In this document: piece after piece, positions 8,755 through 16,757 of the stretch | Layout of the letters: the number at the start of each line of letters is the position of its first letter | Numbering within the stretch: position 1 is the first letter of the stretch | Assembly: GCF_002160865.1 (NCBI RefSeq) | Contig: NZ_NFLJ01000006.1 | Span: forward strand, 1-64,000 | DNA: 64,000 nucleotides | Reading direction: 5' to 3' | From: Massiliimicrobium timonense | GTDB taxonomy: Bacteria > Bacillota_I > Bacilli_A > Erysipelotrichales > Coprobacillaceae | Notes under the pieces: generated by a model | The model's input: only the letters and a program-made list of their open reading frames with translations | What the model was told of the DNA's origin: nothing | Database searches by the model: none | Translations under genes and position numbers: made by a program

Positions 8755-8824
8755 AGCATGAAAAATGATTGCTGTGGTAGGTAATTCTTTTTCATGCTGT
8801 GCACTCTAGTTGGCGCTGGAGTGC
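8755..8824. promoter_or_regulatory. Two hairpins between integrase and repressor genes
   Basis: An 11-bp perfect inverted repeat (agcatgaaaaa at 8755-8765, tttttcatgct at 8788-8798) lies just upstream of the integrase start. Next to it is gcactc/gagtgc (8801-8824) followed by a T run on the plus strand. The second looks like a terminator read from the integrase side. The first could be a regulatory structure or accessory protein site for integrase expression. Confidence 0.4.
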
Positions 8825-8829
8825 TTTTT

Positions 8830-9516
8830 TTATTTACTGTAATATTTTTTTAATGCGACACGATACATCGTATCAATTGATTGATCATCTTCTAAATCAA
8901 GGTCTAATTCTTTGTTTGTAAAGAGAACTTTGTAAATAATATCTTTCTTATAATTTGGATTATTTGCTTTATATTGATTAATTGTTTCTTCATTCATAAA
9001 TTGAGATTCATATACAACTTTTTGATATTGGTATTGAGCATCTTGTAAACTTCTATTAATGAGAAGATAAGCATCATTACGCAATTGTTCAAATTGAGAC
9101 TGATTAACAGAAACAAAAGAGAGTTTGCGAAAATCCTTTAGTAATGTATAGAATTCATCAAAATTTGTGTAAATATCTATCTCATAATCTTCTATTTTTT
9201 CATGTTCTTTATCAAAATTTTCTTTCATGTCAAAGAATTTACCAGAATCGTACAATAAAATATCATTTAGTTCGTCGTGTTGTACAGGATGGTAGCTATG
9301 ATCAAAAAGAAAATCAGTATTCTCTAAGTCAAAAAATATGCTCGGACAAATAGAGAGTTCATCAGATATTTGTTTGATAACATCTATTTTTGGTTCACGA
9401 CCATTTTCATAATTTTGATAAGTTGTATAAGGGATATTGAGCCGTCTGGCTAACTCGGCTTTAGATAGACCTTTTTTCTTACGTTCTCTTGCTAATATAT
9501 CTGAAAAAGTAGCCAT
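8830..9516 (-). CDS. HTH repressor (CI-like), master regulator of the element
   Basis: A roughly 228-residue protein with an N-terminal Xre/Cro HTH domain at about residues 6-58 (FSDILARERKKKGLSKAEL, YENGREPKIDVIKQISDEL). A longer helical C-terminus follows without a recognisable peptidase site, so inactivation by RecA-type autocleavage is not evident. It is encoded divergently from a small Cro-like gene across a 190-bp region with repeated ataactca motifs. By analogy with phage and ICE switches it likely represses the rightward mobility operon. The start at 9516 is chosen because the HTH begins there; the best ribosome site is slightly far (about 14 nt), so an upstream start is possible. Confidence 0.82.
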   Translation of the reverse strand: MATFSDILARERKKKGLSKAELARRLNIPYTTYQNYENGREPKIDVIKQISDELSICPSIFFDLENTDFLFDHSYHPVQHDELNDILLYDSGKFFDMKENFDKEHEKIEDYEIDIYTNFDEFYTLLKDFRKLSFVSVNQSQFEQLRNDAYLLINRSLQDAQYQYQKVVYESQFMNEETINQYKANNPNYKKDIIYKVLFTNKELDLDLEDDQSIDTMYRVALKKYYSK

Positions 9517-9540
9517 ATATATGTATTTAACCTCCTTTCT

Positions 9541-9684
9541 TGAGTTAATTATATCAAATTTGTACAACTTGTAAATAAATATAACTCATTTTGAATAAAA
9601 ATATATGAAAATTATTTAAAATGAGTTATTTATATTGACAACAACCTAATATATGCTATTATTTAATTGAAAATAACTCAAATT
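9541..9684. promoter_or_regulatory. Divergent promoters and operators of the element switch
   Basis: A leftward promoter has TTTACA (9575-9570) and TATAAT (9553-9548) on the minus strand, 16 bp apart. A rightward promoter has TTGACA (9635-9640), 16 bp, and an extended TGC-TATTAT (9654-9662). Four copies of the half-site ataactca or its complement occur at 9541-9549, 9581-9592, 9618-9629 and 9673-9684; the middle two are a perfect 12-bp inverted pair. They overlap or flank both promoters, as repressor operators do. Confidence 0.65.
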
Positions 9685-9706
9685 GGGTATAAAAGGAGGT
9701 GGAAAT

Positions 9707-9910
9707 ATGAAGATTGATTCAACAAGAATTAAAATATTACTGATAGAACGTCAATTATCGGTAAAGGAGTTTTGTAAAATCAACAACTTGTCTTATAGTA
9801 CGATCTCTGCAATATTAAGAGGTCAAAGGATTGGGCAACTCAAAACTATCGGACAAATTGCTGATGCGTTAGATGTAAGTATTGATAGTATATTAAAAGA
9901 AGGAGAATAG
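9707..9910 (+). CDS. Small Cro/XRE-type HTH regulator
   Basis: A 67-residue protein that is almost entirely one Cro/C1-type HTH domain (LSVKEFCKINNLSYSTISAIL, then GQIADALDVSIDSIL). It is the first gene under the rightward promoter, opposite the CI-like repressor, so a Cro-like role is the natural inference. The start at 9707 follows a perfect aaggaggtgg site; an in-frame start at 9683 would overlap that site. Confidence 0.82.
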   Translation: MKIDSTRIKILLIERQLSVKEFCKINNLSYSTISAILRGQRIGQLKTIGQIADALDVSIDSILKEGE

Positions 9911-9915
9911 AAATT

Positions 9916-10104
9916 ATGGAAATTGAAAAAAGTTATTATGATGTATACGATGTAATTAAATTATTAGGAGTTAGTAAAAGTAAAGCTTATGCAGTGATGA
10001 GAGAGATGAATGATTATCTAGAAGAACAAGGATATTTAGTTATTTCTGGTAAAGTCCCTGCAAGATATTTTAATGAAAAGTGGTATGGTGGAACACATGC
10101 CTAG
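9916..10104 (+). CDS. Excisionase-like/MerR-type small HTH protein
   Basis: A 62-residue protein with the pattern of excisionase or helix-turn-helix 17 proteins: YYDVYDVIKLLGVSKSKAYAVMREMNDYL, then a short wing ending ARYFNEKWYGG. Such proteins bend DNA at att sites for excision or act as plasmid-type regulators. It starts 5 bp after the Cro-like gene and overlaps the next gene by 8 bp, so it belongs to the same operon. Whether it is the Xis of this element is inference. Confidence 0.7.
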   Translation: MEIEKSYYDVYDVIKLLGVSKSKAYAVMREMNDYLEEQGYLVISGKVPARYFNEKWYGGTHA

Positions 10105-11803
10105 TTTAAAAGAAAGTGCACTAGCCTATGCTAAAGAAGGGCTACGAGTCTTTCCACTGGCGCCAAACAGTAAAGGAAAGCAAGTTCTTCATTCATGGAT
10201 AAAAGAAGCAACCACGAATCCAGATACTATTGAATATTGGTGGGATACAAATCCACAATATAATATTGGTATCGTAACGGGCGAAAAACTATTTGTTATA
10301 GATGTTGATATAAAAAATCAACATAATGGAATTGAATCTTTAAAACAATATGGAAAAGAATTACCTACCACAAAAATGGTGAAATCTCCCTCAGGGGGAT
10401 TTCATCTTTACTATTATGATGATAGTCAAGAAGTTAAAACACGTACAGGATTGTATGATGGTATTGATATACGAGGAAAAGGTGGCTACATTGTAGCACC
10501 GCCAAGTATGATAGATGGTAATAAATATCAGTTTGTTAATAAAGAACCGGTTGCAAAAATAAATGATGCATTACGAAACTTTTTAAATAGACATAAAGAA
10601 AACGGAGAGAGTTCATTTACAAGTCAAGATATCGTTAATGAAGGATGTAGGAACGATTATCTATTTCGTATGGCGTGTTTCTTACAACAAAAAGGTTTTA
10701 GTGATGAAGCCATCAAAGAATGTATTAAAAAAGAGAATGAAGCAAAATGTCAACCATCATTGGGAATCCAAGAAATAGAACGTATTATTCAAAGTACACT
10801 AAAGTATAAAAAGGGTATAGTTCAATTACGAAATGAAAAAAAGTATGAAGGATCGTTTACTTTAACACAACTTTATGCTTCTAAAGATGATGATGAAGAT
10901 GATATTGTTGAAAATATGATATCGGTAGGCCTAACTCTTTTAGGTGCACCACAAAAATCAGGAAAAACTTTTTTTGGATTGCAGCTATGTGATGCTATTG
11001 TAGAAGGTAAAAATTTCTTAGGAAGGAAAGTACAAAAAGGAACAGCGGTCTATCTTGCCTTTGAAGATAAAAAGACAAAAATCAAAAAAAGATTGCAAAG
11101 AATGCAAGTAGACCCAAATGATAAATTTGTTATTGATATTCTAAAGCCGAATCATTTGTATGATTTAGAATTAAGAATTGAACAAGAGCTTCAAAGAAAT
11201 GCAGATTTAAAACTTGTAGTGGTTGATACATTCCATAAGATAAGAAAATCAAAAGATAGATACTATGATAGTGAGTATGCTGAAGCGACAGCTTATCATG
11301 AATTAGCTTGTAAATATCATATTGCGATTATCTTAATAACACATGTAAAAAAAGAGGTAGATGTCAATCATCCTTTTGATTCAATCTATGGAAGTAGAGG
11401 TTTAACAGCCGGGTCTGATTCGATCCTTGTTATGTATAAGAAAAACCATTTATCCAAGATACGTCAGTTAGCAATACAAGGGAAAGATATACCGGATGAT
11501 GAAATAACACTATTACAAAATGATAGTATGATTTTAGAAATCACTGAAAATGAGGATGATGGTGATGTTGATGAGAATGTTATGAAAGTTATTAATTTTA
11601 TCATTCGAAAAAAAGAATTTATTGGTTCTCATGAAGATTTGTCATCCATTCTTTCACTTTCGCTGACAGGAAGACAGCTTCAAGCTTTACTAGCAAAAAA
11701 CAGTACTATCCTAGAGTCAACATTTATCTCTTACGAGAAGCAACCACGACAAAATAAAGCAAGACCAATTTGTTTAAGATATCATGGAAATGAAGAAATT
11801 TAG
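10097..11803 (+). CDS. Bifunctional primase-polymerase / RepA-like helicase
   Basis: A roughly 568-residue replication protein. The N-terminal prim-pol domain (about residues 5-185) shows VIDVDIK (metal-binding DxD), SPSGGFHLYYY (SGGxHxY motif) and GIDIRGKGGYIVAPPS. A RecA/DnaB-like ATPase follows with Walker A GAPQKSGKTFF and Walker B LKLVVVDTFHKI, plus a sensor-like ILITHVKK. It likely starts replication of the excised circular form, helping maintenance during transfer. The start at 10097 overlaps the previous stop by 8 bp with a ggtgg site; earlier in-frame ATGs exist at 10073 and 10085. Confidence 0.88.
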   Translation: MPSLKESALAYAKEGLRVFPLAPNSKGKQVLHSWIKEATTNPDTIEYWWDTNPQYNIGIVTGEKLFVIDVDIKNQHNGIESLKQYGKELPTTKMVKSPSGGFHLYYYDDSQEVKTRTGLYDGIDIRGKGGYIVAPPSMIDGNKYQFVNKEPVAKINDALRNFLNRHKENGESSFTSQDIVNEGCRNDYLFRMACFLQQKGFSDEAIKECIKKENEAKCQPSLGIQEIERIIQSTLKYKKGIVQLRNEKKYEGSFTLTQLYASKDDDEDDIVENMISVGLTLLGAPQKSGKTFFGLQLCDAIVEGKNFLGRKVQKGTAVYLAFEDKKTKIKKRLQRMQVDPNDKFVIDILKPNHLYDLELRIEQELQRNADLKLVVVDTFHKIRKSKDRYYDSEYAEATAYHELACKYHIAIILITHVKKEVDVNHPFDSIYGSRGLTAGSDSILVMYKKNHLSKIRQLAIQGKDIPDDEITLLQNDSMILEITENEDDGDVDENVMKVINFIIRKKEFIGSHEDLSSILSLSLTGRQLQALLAKNSTILESTFISYEKQPRQNKARPICLRYHGNEEI

Positions 11804-11943
11804 TGACAGTGTGACAGTTGTCTGACAATACCTTTTGACCGTCACACCGTCACTCCTTAAATAAGTTAAATTTAATATTTTATGTATTAGCAAGCAACGT
11901 ATTTTGTCCCCAAAATACAACATCATAAGCTGGTATGACCAGC
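11803..11943. promoter_or_regulatory. Candidate origin of transfer (oriT) upstream of mobC
   Basis: Between the primase stop and mobC lie three inverted repeats. The pair gtgacagtgtgac (11803-11815) and gtcacaccgtcac (11841-11853) matches at 12 of 13. The pair gtattttg/caaaatac (11899-11918) has loop tccc. The third is gctgg/ccagc (11929-11943). Hairpins beside a mobC-relaxase pair are the classic oriT setting, and the middle repeat with its unpaired region is the best nic neighbourhood. The exact nic site cannot be read without a homologous oriT. Confidence 0.55.
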
Positions 11944-11959
11944 AAGATTGGAGGTTCAT

Positions 11960-12271
11960 ATGAAAAGAAATCATGAAATAAAGATACGATTCAATGACGA
12001 TGAATTTGAAACGTTAGTTAAGAAATTAAGAAAAACAAAATTAAGTAGAGAAGCATTTTCTAGAGCTTGTATATTAGGTAAAGAGATAAAAGTACCACCT
12101 GATCTAGAGTATTATAAGTTAAAAAATGAGTTCAATCATATCGGTAATAATTTAAATCAGATTGCTAGAACGTTGAATAATAGACAAGAAATATCTCCAA
12201 AAATCATTGAGGTAACAATCGAAGAATTAAGACAGATGATCAAGAATCTTGATGAAAAAGTAAGGGGCTGA
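11960..12271 (+). CDS. mobC: MobC-family mobilization accessory protein
   Basis: A 103-residue protein with an N-terminal ribbon-helix-helix-like part (IKIRFNDDEFETLVKKL) and the MobC signature NEFNHIGNNLNQIARTLNN. MobC proteins bind oriT, help melt it and recruit the relaxase. It starts after ggagg at 11950, directly behind the oriT candidate. Its stop overlaps the probable start region of the relaxase, indicating translational coupling. Confidence 0.9.
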   Translation: MKRNHEIKIRFNDDEFETLVKKLRKTKLSREAFSRACILGKEIKVPPDLEYYKLKNEFNHIGNNLNQIARTLNNRQEISPKIIEVTIEELRQMIKNLDEKVRG

Positions 12272-13512
12272 TCAAAGCAGTAACATCAATTTGGGCTATC
12301 CGGGATCGTTTGGATAACGCCATCAATTATGTCGAAGATGAAAAAAAGACGATGCAAACGCTCTTGGATTACATCAGCCAAGATAATAAGATCAAACAAA
12401 AACAGTATGAAACTTGTCTTAATTGTGATGCATTTGATCCATTAAAATCGATGCAGATGACCAAGAAATTGTTCCATGATCATAAAAGAATCGTAGCGTT
12501 TCATGGTTATCAGTCATTTAAAATAGGTGAGGTCGATGCAAATATTGCACATGAAATTGGAGTAAAGTTAGCACAAAAAGTATTTGGAAATCGTTATGAA
12601 GTTGTCGTTAGCACACACCTAGATAAAGACCATATTCACAATCATATCTTATTAAATTCAACTTCATTCATCGATGGAAAACGGTTCTGTAATACTAAAA
12701 AAGATTACTGGAACATGAGAAATAAGTCCGATGAACTATGTAAAGAATACGGATTATCTATTATCGAAGATCCATCCTACGATTCAAAAAAGTTGAATTA
12801 TCATATCATGAAAACCTATATGAATGACATTAAAAAAGATATTGATGCTCTTGTAAAGGAAAGTAATTGTATTAGGGATTTAAAGGATAATATGAAAAAG
12901 AAAGGGTATGAGTTCGAAAGAATCGATGGAGAAGATGTCGTTTATCATCCGTATTGTAATGAACCGATATATCTAAAGTCATTAGGAGAAAGATATCATC
13001 TTGATGAAATTGAAGAAAGATTGACCGATAAATGGATCCTTCCTCAAAACGTTGAACATACAAAAAGTTATTATCGGTGTAAGGAATACTATCAACTTTA
13101 TAGAAGAAAACAGTTACCAAAACTTGCAGGAATCCATGTTGCTTATCTTATTTCGATCAATATCTTACCTACAAGAAAGCAACATATATCCAAAGAAGCA
13201 AGACAAGCACTCAAGAAAATGGATCAATATTCAAGAGAAATCGAACTTCTTGCCAAGAACAAGATAGAAGATATCGATCAATTAAATGGCTATCAACAAC
13301 AAAAACAAGATGAACTCAATGACTTATTAAAACAAAGACAAGGGTGTTATTATCAACGACAACGAGCAAGAACGAAGGATGAAAAAGAAGAATGGTCAGC
13401 AAGAGCCAAGTTATTTACATCAGAAATCAAGAAGCTAAGGCTTCAAATCAAAGCGTGTGAGAACATCAGGAATCGTAGCTTTGATAAAGATATTTATAAA
13501 TGCTACTATTAA
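12268..13512 (+). CDS. mobA: Relaxase (MOBP-type, MobA/VirD2 family), C-terminus cut off by IS21
   Basis: A DNA-nicking relaxase of about 415 residues. The family N-terminus (SIWAIRDRLDNAINYV with the catalytic-region spacing) starts upstream of the first usual start codon, TTG 12310. In-frame codons run back to a CTG at 12268 that overlaps the mobC stop, so a non-ATG start is likely. The HUH metal motif is THLDKDHIHNHI. A lysine/glutamine-rich coiled coil forms the C-terminal third. The frame stops at 13512, three bases before an IS21 end. The missing tail codons reappear beyond the IS at 15734-15802, so the native protein was about 20 residues longer. The catalytic domain is intact and may still work. 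Confidence 0.88.
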   Translation: MIKAVTSIWAIRDRLDNAINYVEDEKKTMQTLLDYISQDNKIKQKQYETCLNCDAFDPLKSMQMTKKLFHDHKRIVAFHGYQSFKIGEVDANIAHEIGVKLAQKVFGNRYEVVVSTHLDKDHIHNHILLNSTSFIDGKRFCNTKKDYWNMRNKSDELCKEYGLSIIEDPSYDSKKLNYHIMKTYMNDIKKDIDALVKESNCIRDLKDNMKKKGYEFERIDGEDVVYHPYCNEPIYLKSLGERYHLDEIEERLTDKWILPQNVEHTKSYYRCKEYYQLYRRKQLPKLAGIHVAYLISINILPTRKQHISKEARQALKKMDQYSREIELLAKNKIEDIDQLNGYQQQKQDELNDLLKQRQGCYYQRQRARTKDEKEEWSARAKLFTSEIKKLRLQIKACENIRNRSFDKDIYKCYY

Positions 13513-13594
13513 TATGTACAAAAACGATCATATAAAAATGTACAAAATCAATTCAACATAATATAATAATTCAGTTTTTATTGGAGGTTATATT

Positions 13595-14911
13595 ATGATT
13601 ATGAATTTAACAGTTAGTTCAAGTATTGAGATTAATTGTTTGCTTGATTTACCAAAATTGAAAGTATTAGTAGAGGAGTTAAAATTGAAAATAAATAAAT
13701 CACAAATTGCCCGAGAGCTTGGTGTAGATAGAAGATTGATTGATAAATATATGAATGGTTATACTAAGCCAAAGAAAAGAGAAAGAAAAAGTAAGTTAGA
13801 TAATTTTTATCAAATAATATATGACTTGCTGATCAATCAAAATACTCAGGTTTTCTTTTATAAAAGAGTTTTATGGCAATATCTAAAAGATAATCATGGA
13901 TTAGAGTGCTCAGCTTCCCATTTTAGAAAGTGGATCAGCCAGCATGAGGAATTTGATAAATACTTTAATGGCAGAACAAACAGGACAGTAAATGGTAAAA
14001 TTAGAAACAATATGACAAATCATCGGTCAATCAAAAGAGAGACTGGTATGGGAGTTGAGGCACAATTGGATTGGAAGGAAAATATGCATTATACCTTAAG
14101 CACAGGTGAGGTTATTGAATTAAATATCTTTGCACTTGTATATTCCTATTCAAGATATAGGATTAATTTCATCTCACTTACAAAAAAGCAGGGTGCTCTA
14201 TTTCATTATCTTGATCAGGCATTTGAAGCAGCTGGTGGTGTGCCTGACATCTTAAAAACCGATAATATGAAAACAGTCATGGATGAGGCAAGAACAGAAT
14301 ATTCGAGTGGAAAGGTCAATGCAAAGTTTCAACAGTTTGCGGATGATTATGGCTTTATAGTGAAACCTTGTATTGCCGGAAAACCATGGAGTAAAGGGAA
14401 GGTTGAAGCGCCAATGAAATTATGGGATGAACTATATGCTTATAATGGGAAGCTGAACTATGCACAACTGAATGAAAAAGTAATGGAAATCAATGAAAGA
14501 AATAATTGCCAGGTGCACAGTGAAATAGGAAAAATTCCGAAACTTCATATCCAAAAAGAAAAAGATTTCTTATCTCCTTTACCACAAGAAAAGATAAGAA
14601 ATCAGTATAAAATCACCATTAGACCAGTAAAAGTAGATTCACAGAGTTTGTTTTCCTATAAAGGTAATAAATATTCCGCACCACCAGAATATATTGGTAA
14701 AACAGTGAAACTACAGATATTTGATGATTATATACATGTGTATTCTAACACAAGACTTATAACAATTCATCAAATATCTCAATCAAAATATAATTATCAT
14801 GAAGAACATTATCAAAAAATATATGAAGTAAGTTTTAAAGACAGTTCGGATGAAATCAAACAATTAGCCAAGGCAAATTTAAATTTGATAGGAGAAATAT
14901 ACAATGAGTAG
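13595..14911 (+). CDS. istA: IS21-family transposase IstA
   Basis: A 438-residue DDE transposase. The N-terminal HTH (KSQIARELGVDRRLIDKYM, residues about 35-53) binds the ends. The rve integrase core shows the acidic residues in AQLDWKE, the LKTDNMKT strand and GKVEAPMKLW. A beta-barrel-like C-terminal domain follows (SLFSYKGNKYSAPPEYIGK). A ttggagg site precedes the start. Length and order are normal for IS21 members, so the gene looks functional. Confidence 0.95.
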   Translation: MIMNLTVSSSIEINCLLDLPKLKVLVEELKLKINKSQIARELGVDRRLIDKYMNGYTKPKKRERKSKLDNFYQIIYDLLINQNTQVFFYKRVLWQYLKDNHGLECSASHFRKWISQHEEFDKYFNGRTNRTVNGKIRNNMTNHRSIKRETGMGVEAQLDWKENMHYTLSTGEVIELNIFALVYSYSRYRINFISLTKKQGALFHYLDQAFEAAGGVPDILKTDNMKTVMDEARTEYSSGKVNAKFQQFADDYGFIVKPCIAGKPWSKGKVEAPMKLWDELYAYNGKLNYAQLNEKVMEINERNNCQVHSEIGKIPKLHIQKEKDFLSPLPQEKIRNQYKITIRPVKVDSQSLFSYKGNKYSAPPEYIGKTVKLQIFDDYIHVYSNTRLITIHQISQSKYNYHEEHYQKIYEVSFKDSSDEIKQLAKANLNLIGEIYNE

Positions 14912-15662
14912 TACATATATGCAATTGAAAAATAACCTGAATTACTTGAAGTTAAGTCAAATGAATGAAAATTTAGATGAGATGTTGGATTATATAACCA
15001 GAAACAATCTATCTTTTACAGAAGGATTGATCAAATTGACGCAGATAGAAATCGATCATAGAGAAAAGAATATGGTCAAGTCAATGGTTAAGGTAGGGGC
15101 ATTTCCTCATCATAAAGAATTAAGGGATTTTGATTTTGATTTTCAGTCATCAATAAACAAACAGCAGATATTGGATTTTGAGACACTCAGATTCATCGAG
15201 AATTGTGAAAACATCGTATTTCTGGGTAATAGTGGTGTAGGTAAAACACACCTGGCTGTAAGTATAGGCATTGCCGCGGCAAAGCGTAGAAATAGTACAT
15301 ATTTCATCAAATGTCATAATCTTATTCAACAATTGAAGAAAGCAAATAACGAGAACAGATTGGAAGATAGACTTCGCCATTTTACCAAATATAAAGTACT
15401 GATCATAGATGAACTTGGCTATCTTCCGATTAATAAAGATGATGCGAAATTGTTTTTTCAATTGATAGATAGACGTTATGAAAAAAGAAGCACGATATTA
15501 ACTACAAATATCAATTTTAGTGAGTGGGATGAAGTCTTCTGTGATGTGGTCATGGCAAACGCTATTTTAGACAGAATCCTTCATCACGCGCACGTGGTAA
15601 CTATAACGGGTAAATCCTATCGATTAAAAGATCAAATGAAGCCAAATGAAGAGGAATCCTAA
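14904..15662 (+). CDS. istB: IS21-family helper ATPase IstB
   Basis: A 252-residue AAA+ ATPase related to DnaC that chooses and remodels target DNA for IstA. The Walker A is GNSGVGKTHLA and the Walker B VLIIDELGYLP; a TTNINFSEW sensor follows. Its start overlaps the istA stop by 8 bp, giving coupled translation. It appears full length. Confidence 0.95.
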   Translation: MSSTYMQLKNNLNYLKLSQMNENLDEMLDYITRNNLSFTEGLIKLTQIEIDHREKNMVKSMVKVGAFPHHKELRDFDFDFQSSINKQQILDFETLRFIENCENIVFLGNSGVGKTHLAVSIGIAAAKRRNSTYFIKCHNLIQQLKKANNENRLEDRLRHFTKYKVLIIDELGYLPINKDDAKLFFQLIDRRYEKRSTILTTNINFSEWDEVFCDVVMANAILDRILHHAHVVTITGKSYRLKDQMKPNEEES

Positions 15663-15733
15663 TACTTAAAAATGCTCTTGATTATATTGAGAAGGAACAC
15701 AATTGTACATCATAAATGATCATTTTTGTACAA

Positions 15734-15802
15734 AATTATATTGACATTTATAATATTGAAAGAATAGCACAGAAGAAAATTAAACAAAGAGATGCAAGAT
15801 AG
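15734..15802 (+). pseudogene. Detached C-terminal tail of the relaxase
   Basis: Immediately after the IS, an open frame without a start runs to a TAG at 15800 and reads NIERIAQKKIKQRDAR at its end. This lysine/arginine-rich helix matches the style of relaxase C-termini. It is followed by the next gene of the mobility operon, so it is best read as the original end of the interrupted relaxase gene. Both sides of the IS carry a DIY tripeptide, but no exact rejoining can be shown. Confidence 0.6.
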
Positions 15803-15815
15803 GAGGGAAATGACA

Positions 15816-16178
15816 ATGAAAAAGATCAAATATAACAAAGTAGGAGATTATGAGTTTCCATCATTAAAACAAGAAAGACCTTTACCCAATTTATCAAGAT
15901 TTGGAAGAGAATATCTAAGAATATTAAAAGAAAAACATCCAGGACATTACCTTGCTTTACGAGTAAGAGACGAACTGAATGAAGAATTGATTCGTTTTGA
16001 TAAAGAGTTAAATCAACAATATGAAACCTTTGTTGAACAATACAAAATATCAAGAAATATAACAGAAGAATTAAAGAAACAAGATCAAATGAAGTGGGTG
16101 AAGGAAATGAATGATATCAAATATTTTGCTAAGAATATGTTAATAGATGAATATAAGTATTTGATTTTGATCTGGTGA
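15816..16178 (+). CDS. TnpV-family transposon-encoded protein
   Basis: A roughly 120-residue protein like the TnpV family found after relaxase genes in clostridial transposons and mobilizable elements. It shows the family start MKKIKYNKVGDYEFPSL, a GREYLRILKEKHPGHYLAL helix and QMKWVKEMNDIKYFAKNML near the end. Function is unknown. An aggaggg site precedes ATG 15816; an earlier ATG at 15792 would overlap the relaxase tail. It closes the mobility operon. Confidence 0.82.
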   Translation: MKKIKYNKVGDYEFPSLKQERPLPNLSRFGREYLRILKEKHPGHYLALRVRDELNEELIRFDKELNQQYETFVEQYKISRNITEELKKQDQMKWVKEMNDIKYFAKNMLIDEYKYLILIW

Positions 16179-16210
16179 TTTATAGTATAAATATAGGAAA
16201 AAGACCTGTT

Positions 16211-16260
16211 TTTTCAAAAAAATCAAGTGTAACATACTTACACTTGATTTTTTTTGAAAA
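16211..16260. terminator. Long hairpin terminator after tnpV
   Basis: A 22-bp near-perfect inverted repeat (left arm 16211-16232, right arm 16238-16260, loop catac) contains A and T tracts on both sides and can stop transcription in either direction. Confidence 0.8.
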
Positions 16261-16287
16261 ATATGTGATAATGATTTTGTCAAATGA

Positions 16288-16378
16288 AAAAGCTCTATAT
16301 CCCAAGGCTGAGTAAGGACATAGAGCTTAGCATCTTGCGATACTATAACACACATTCATTTTATTAAAAGATGCTGCA
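16288..16378 (+). ncRNA. Unexplained structured leader before the DUF3892 gene
   Basis: Two stems stand in tandem: aagctctat/atagagctt spanning about 16289-16329, then agcatctt/aagatgct with a long loop up to about 16374. No promoter or known RNA family was recognised. It may be a regulatory leader of the following gene or an end structure left by an insertion. Confidence 0.3.
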
Positions 16379-16413
16379 TTTGTCAATATAAAATGAAAGG
16401 AGGACCTTGGTTT

Positions 16414-16701
16414 ATGGTCTATATTGATGCAGTACATTATGAAAAAAATATATATGGTTTTGAAGTGATTTCACACTTGAAATGGACAAATACTTTGTCG
16501 CAACCTGCCACAAACATTTGTACTAAAAGTGAGTTGATTGATTTTATTAACAAAAATCCTAACAGTACAAAAACTAAATATTATAATTCATGGAAAGGCT
16601 GGGTTGTTGGCGAAGATGTGAGAGTAGTAGATAATAGCTATTTGAGAACTGATTCCAATAATATTAAGGCTGATAATTTGGGCTCTCTCCCTAGATTTTA
16701 A
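16414..16701 (+). CDS. DUF3892-family small protein
   Basis: A 95-residue protein of DUF3892 type: MVYIDAVHYEKN at the start, a central KSELIDFINKNP helix, and the closing SYLRTDSNNIKADNLGSLPRF motif. Function is unknown; such genes often lie beside restriction loci, as here. The start at 16414 follows ggagg at 16397-16401. An in-frame ATG at 16393 would include the ribosome site and is less likely. Flanked by terminators on both sides, it forms its own unit. Confidence 0.7.
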   Translation: MVYIDAVHYEKNIYGFEVISHLKWTNTLSQPATNICTKSELIDFINKNPNSTKTKYYNSWKGWVVGEDVRVVDNSYLRTDSNNIKADNLGSLPRF

Positions 16702-16707
16702 AAAAAT

Positions 16708-16745
16708 AGACCAATGAAGCTCAGCATCGATTGGTCTTTTTTTGC
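16708..16745 (+). terminator. Terminator after the DUF3892 gene
   Basis: The stem agaccaat/attggtct with a 14-nt loop is followed by seven T. Confidence 0.85.
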
Positions 16746-16757
16746 GAAGGTGGTTTG

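Larger units (their letters stand above)
13515..15732 (+). mobile_element. IS21-family insertion sequence (2218 bp)
   Basis: The ends are inverted repeats: tgtacaaaaacgatcat at 13515-13531 and atgatcatttttgtaca at 15716-15732, 16 of 17 matching. They begin TG and end CA as in IS21. Further tgtaca copies sit just inside both ends (about 13540 and 15704), the multiple terminal repeats known in this family. It carries istA and istB with an 8-bp overlap. No clear target duplication is visible at the two junctions. It separates the relaxase from its last codons. Confidence 0.92.

Noticed and set aside
16211-16400. Type III toxin-antitoxin RNA repeats or CRISPR
   Set aside because: The stems are not tandem copies of a repeat and no ToxN-like or cas gene is adjacent.
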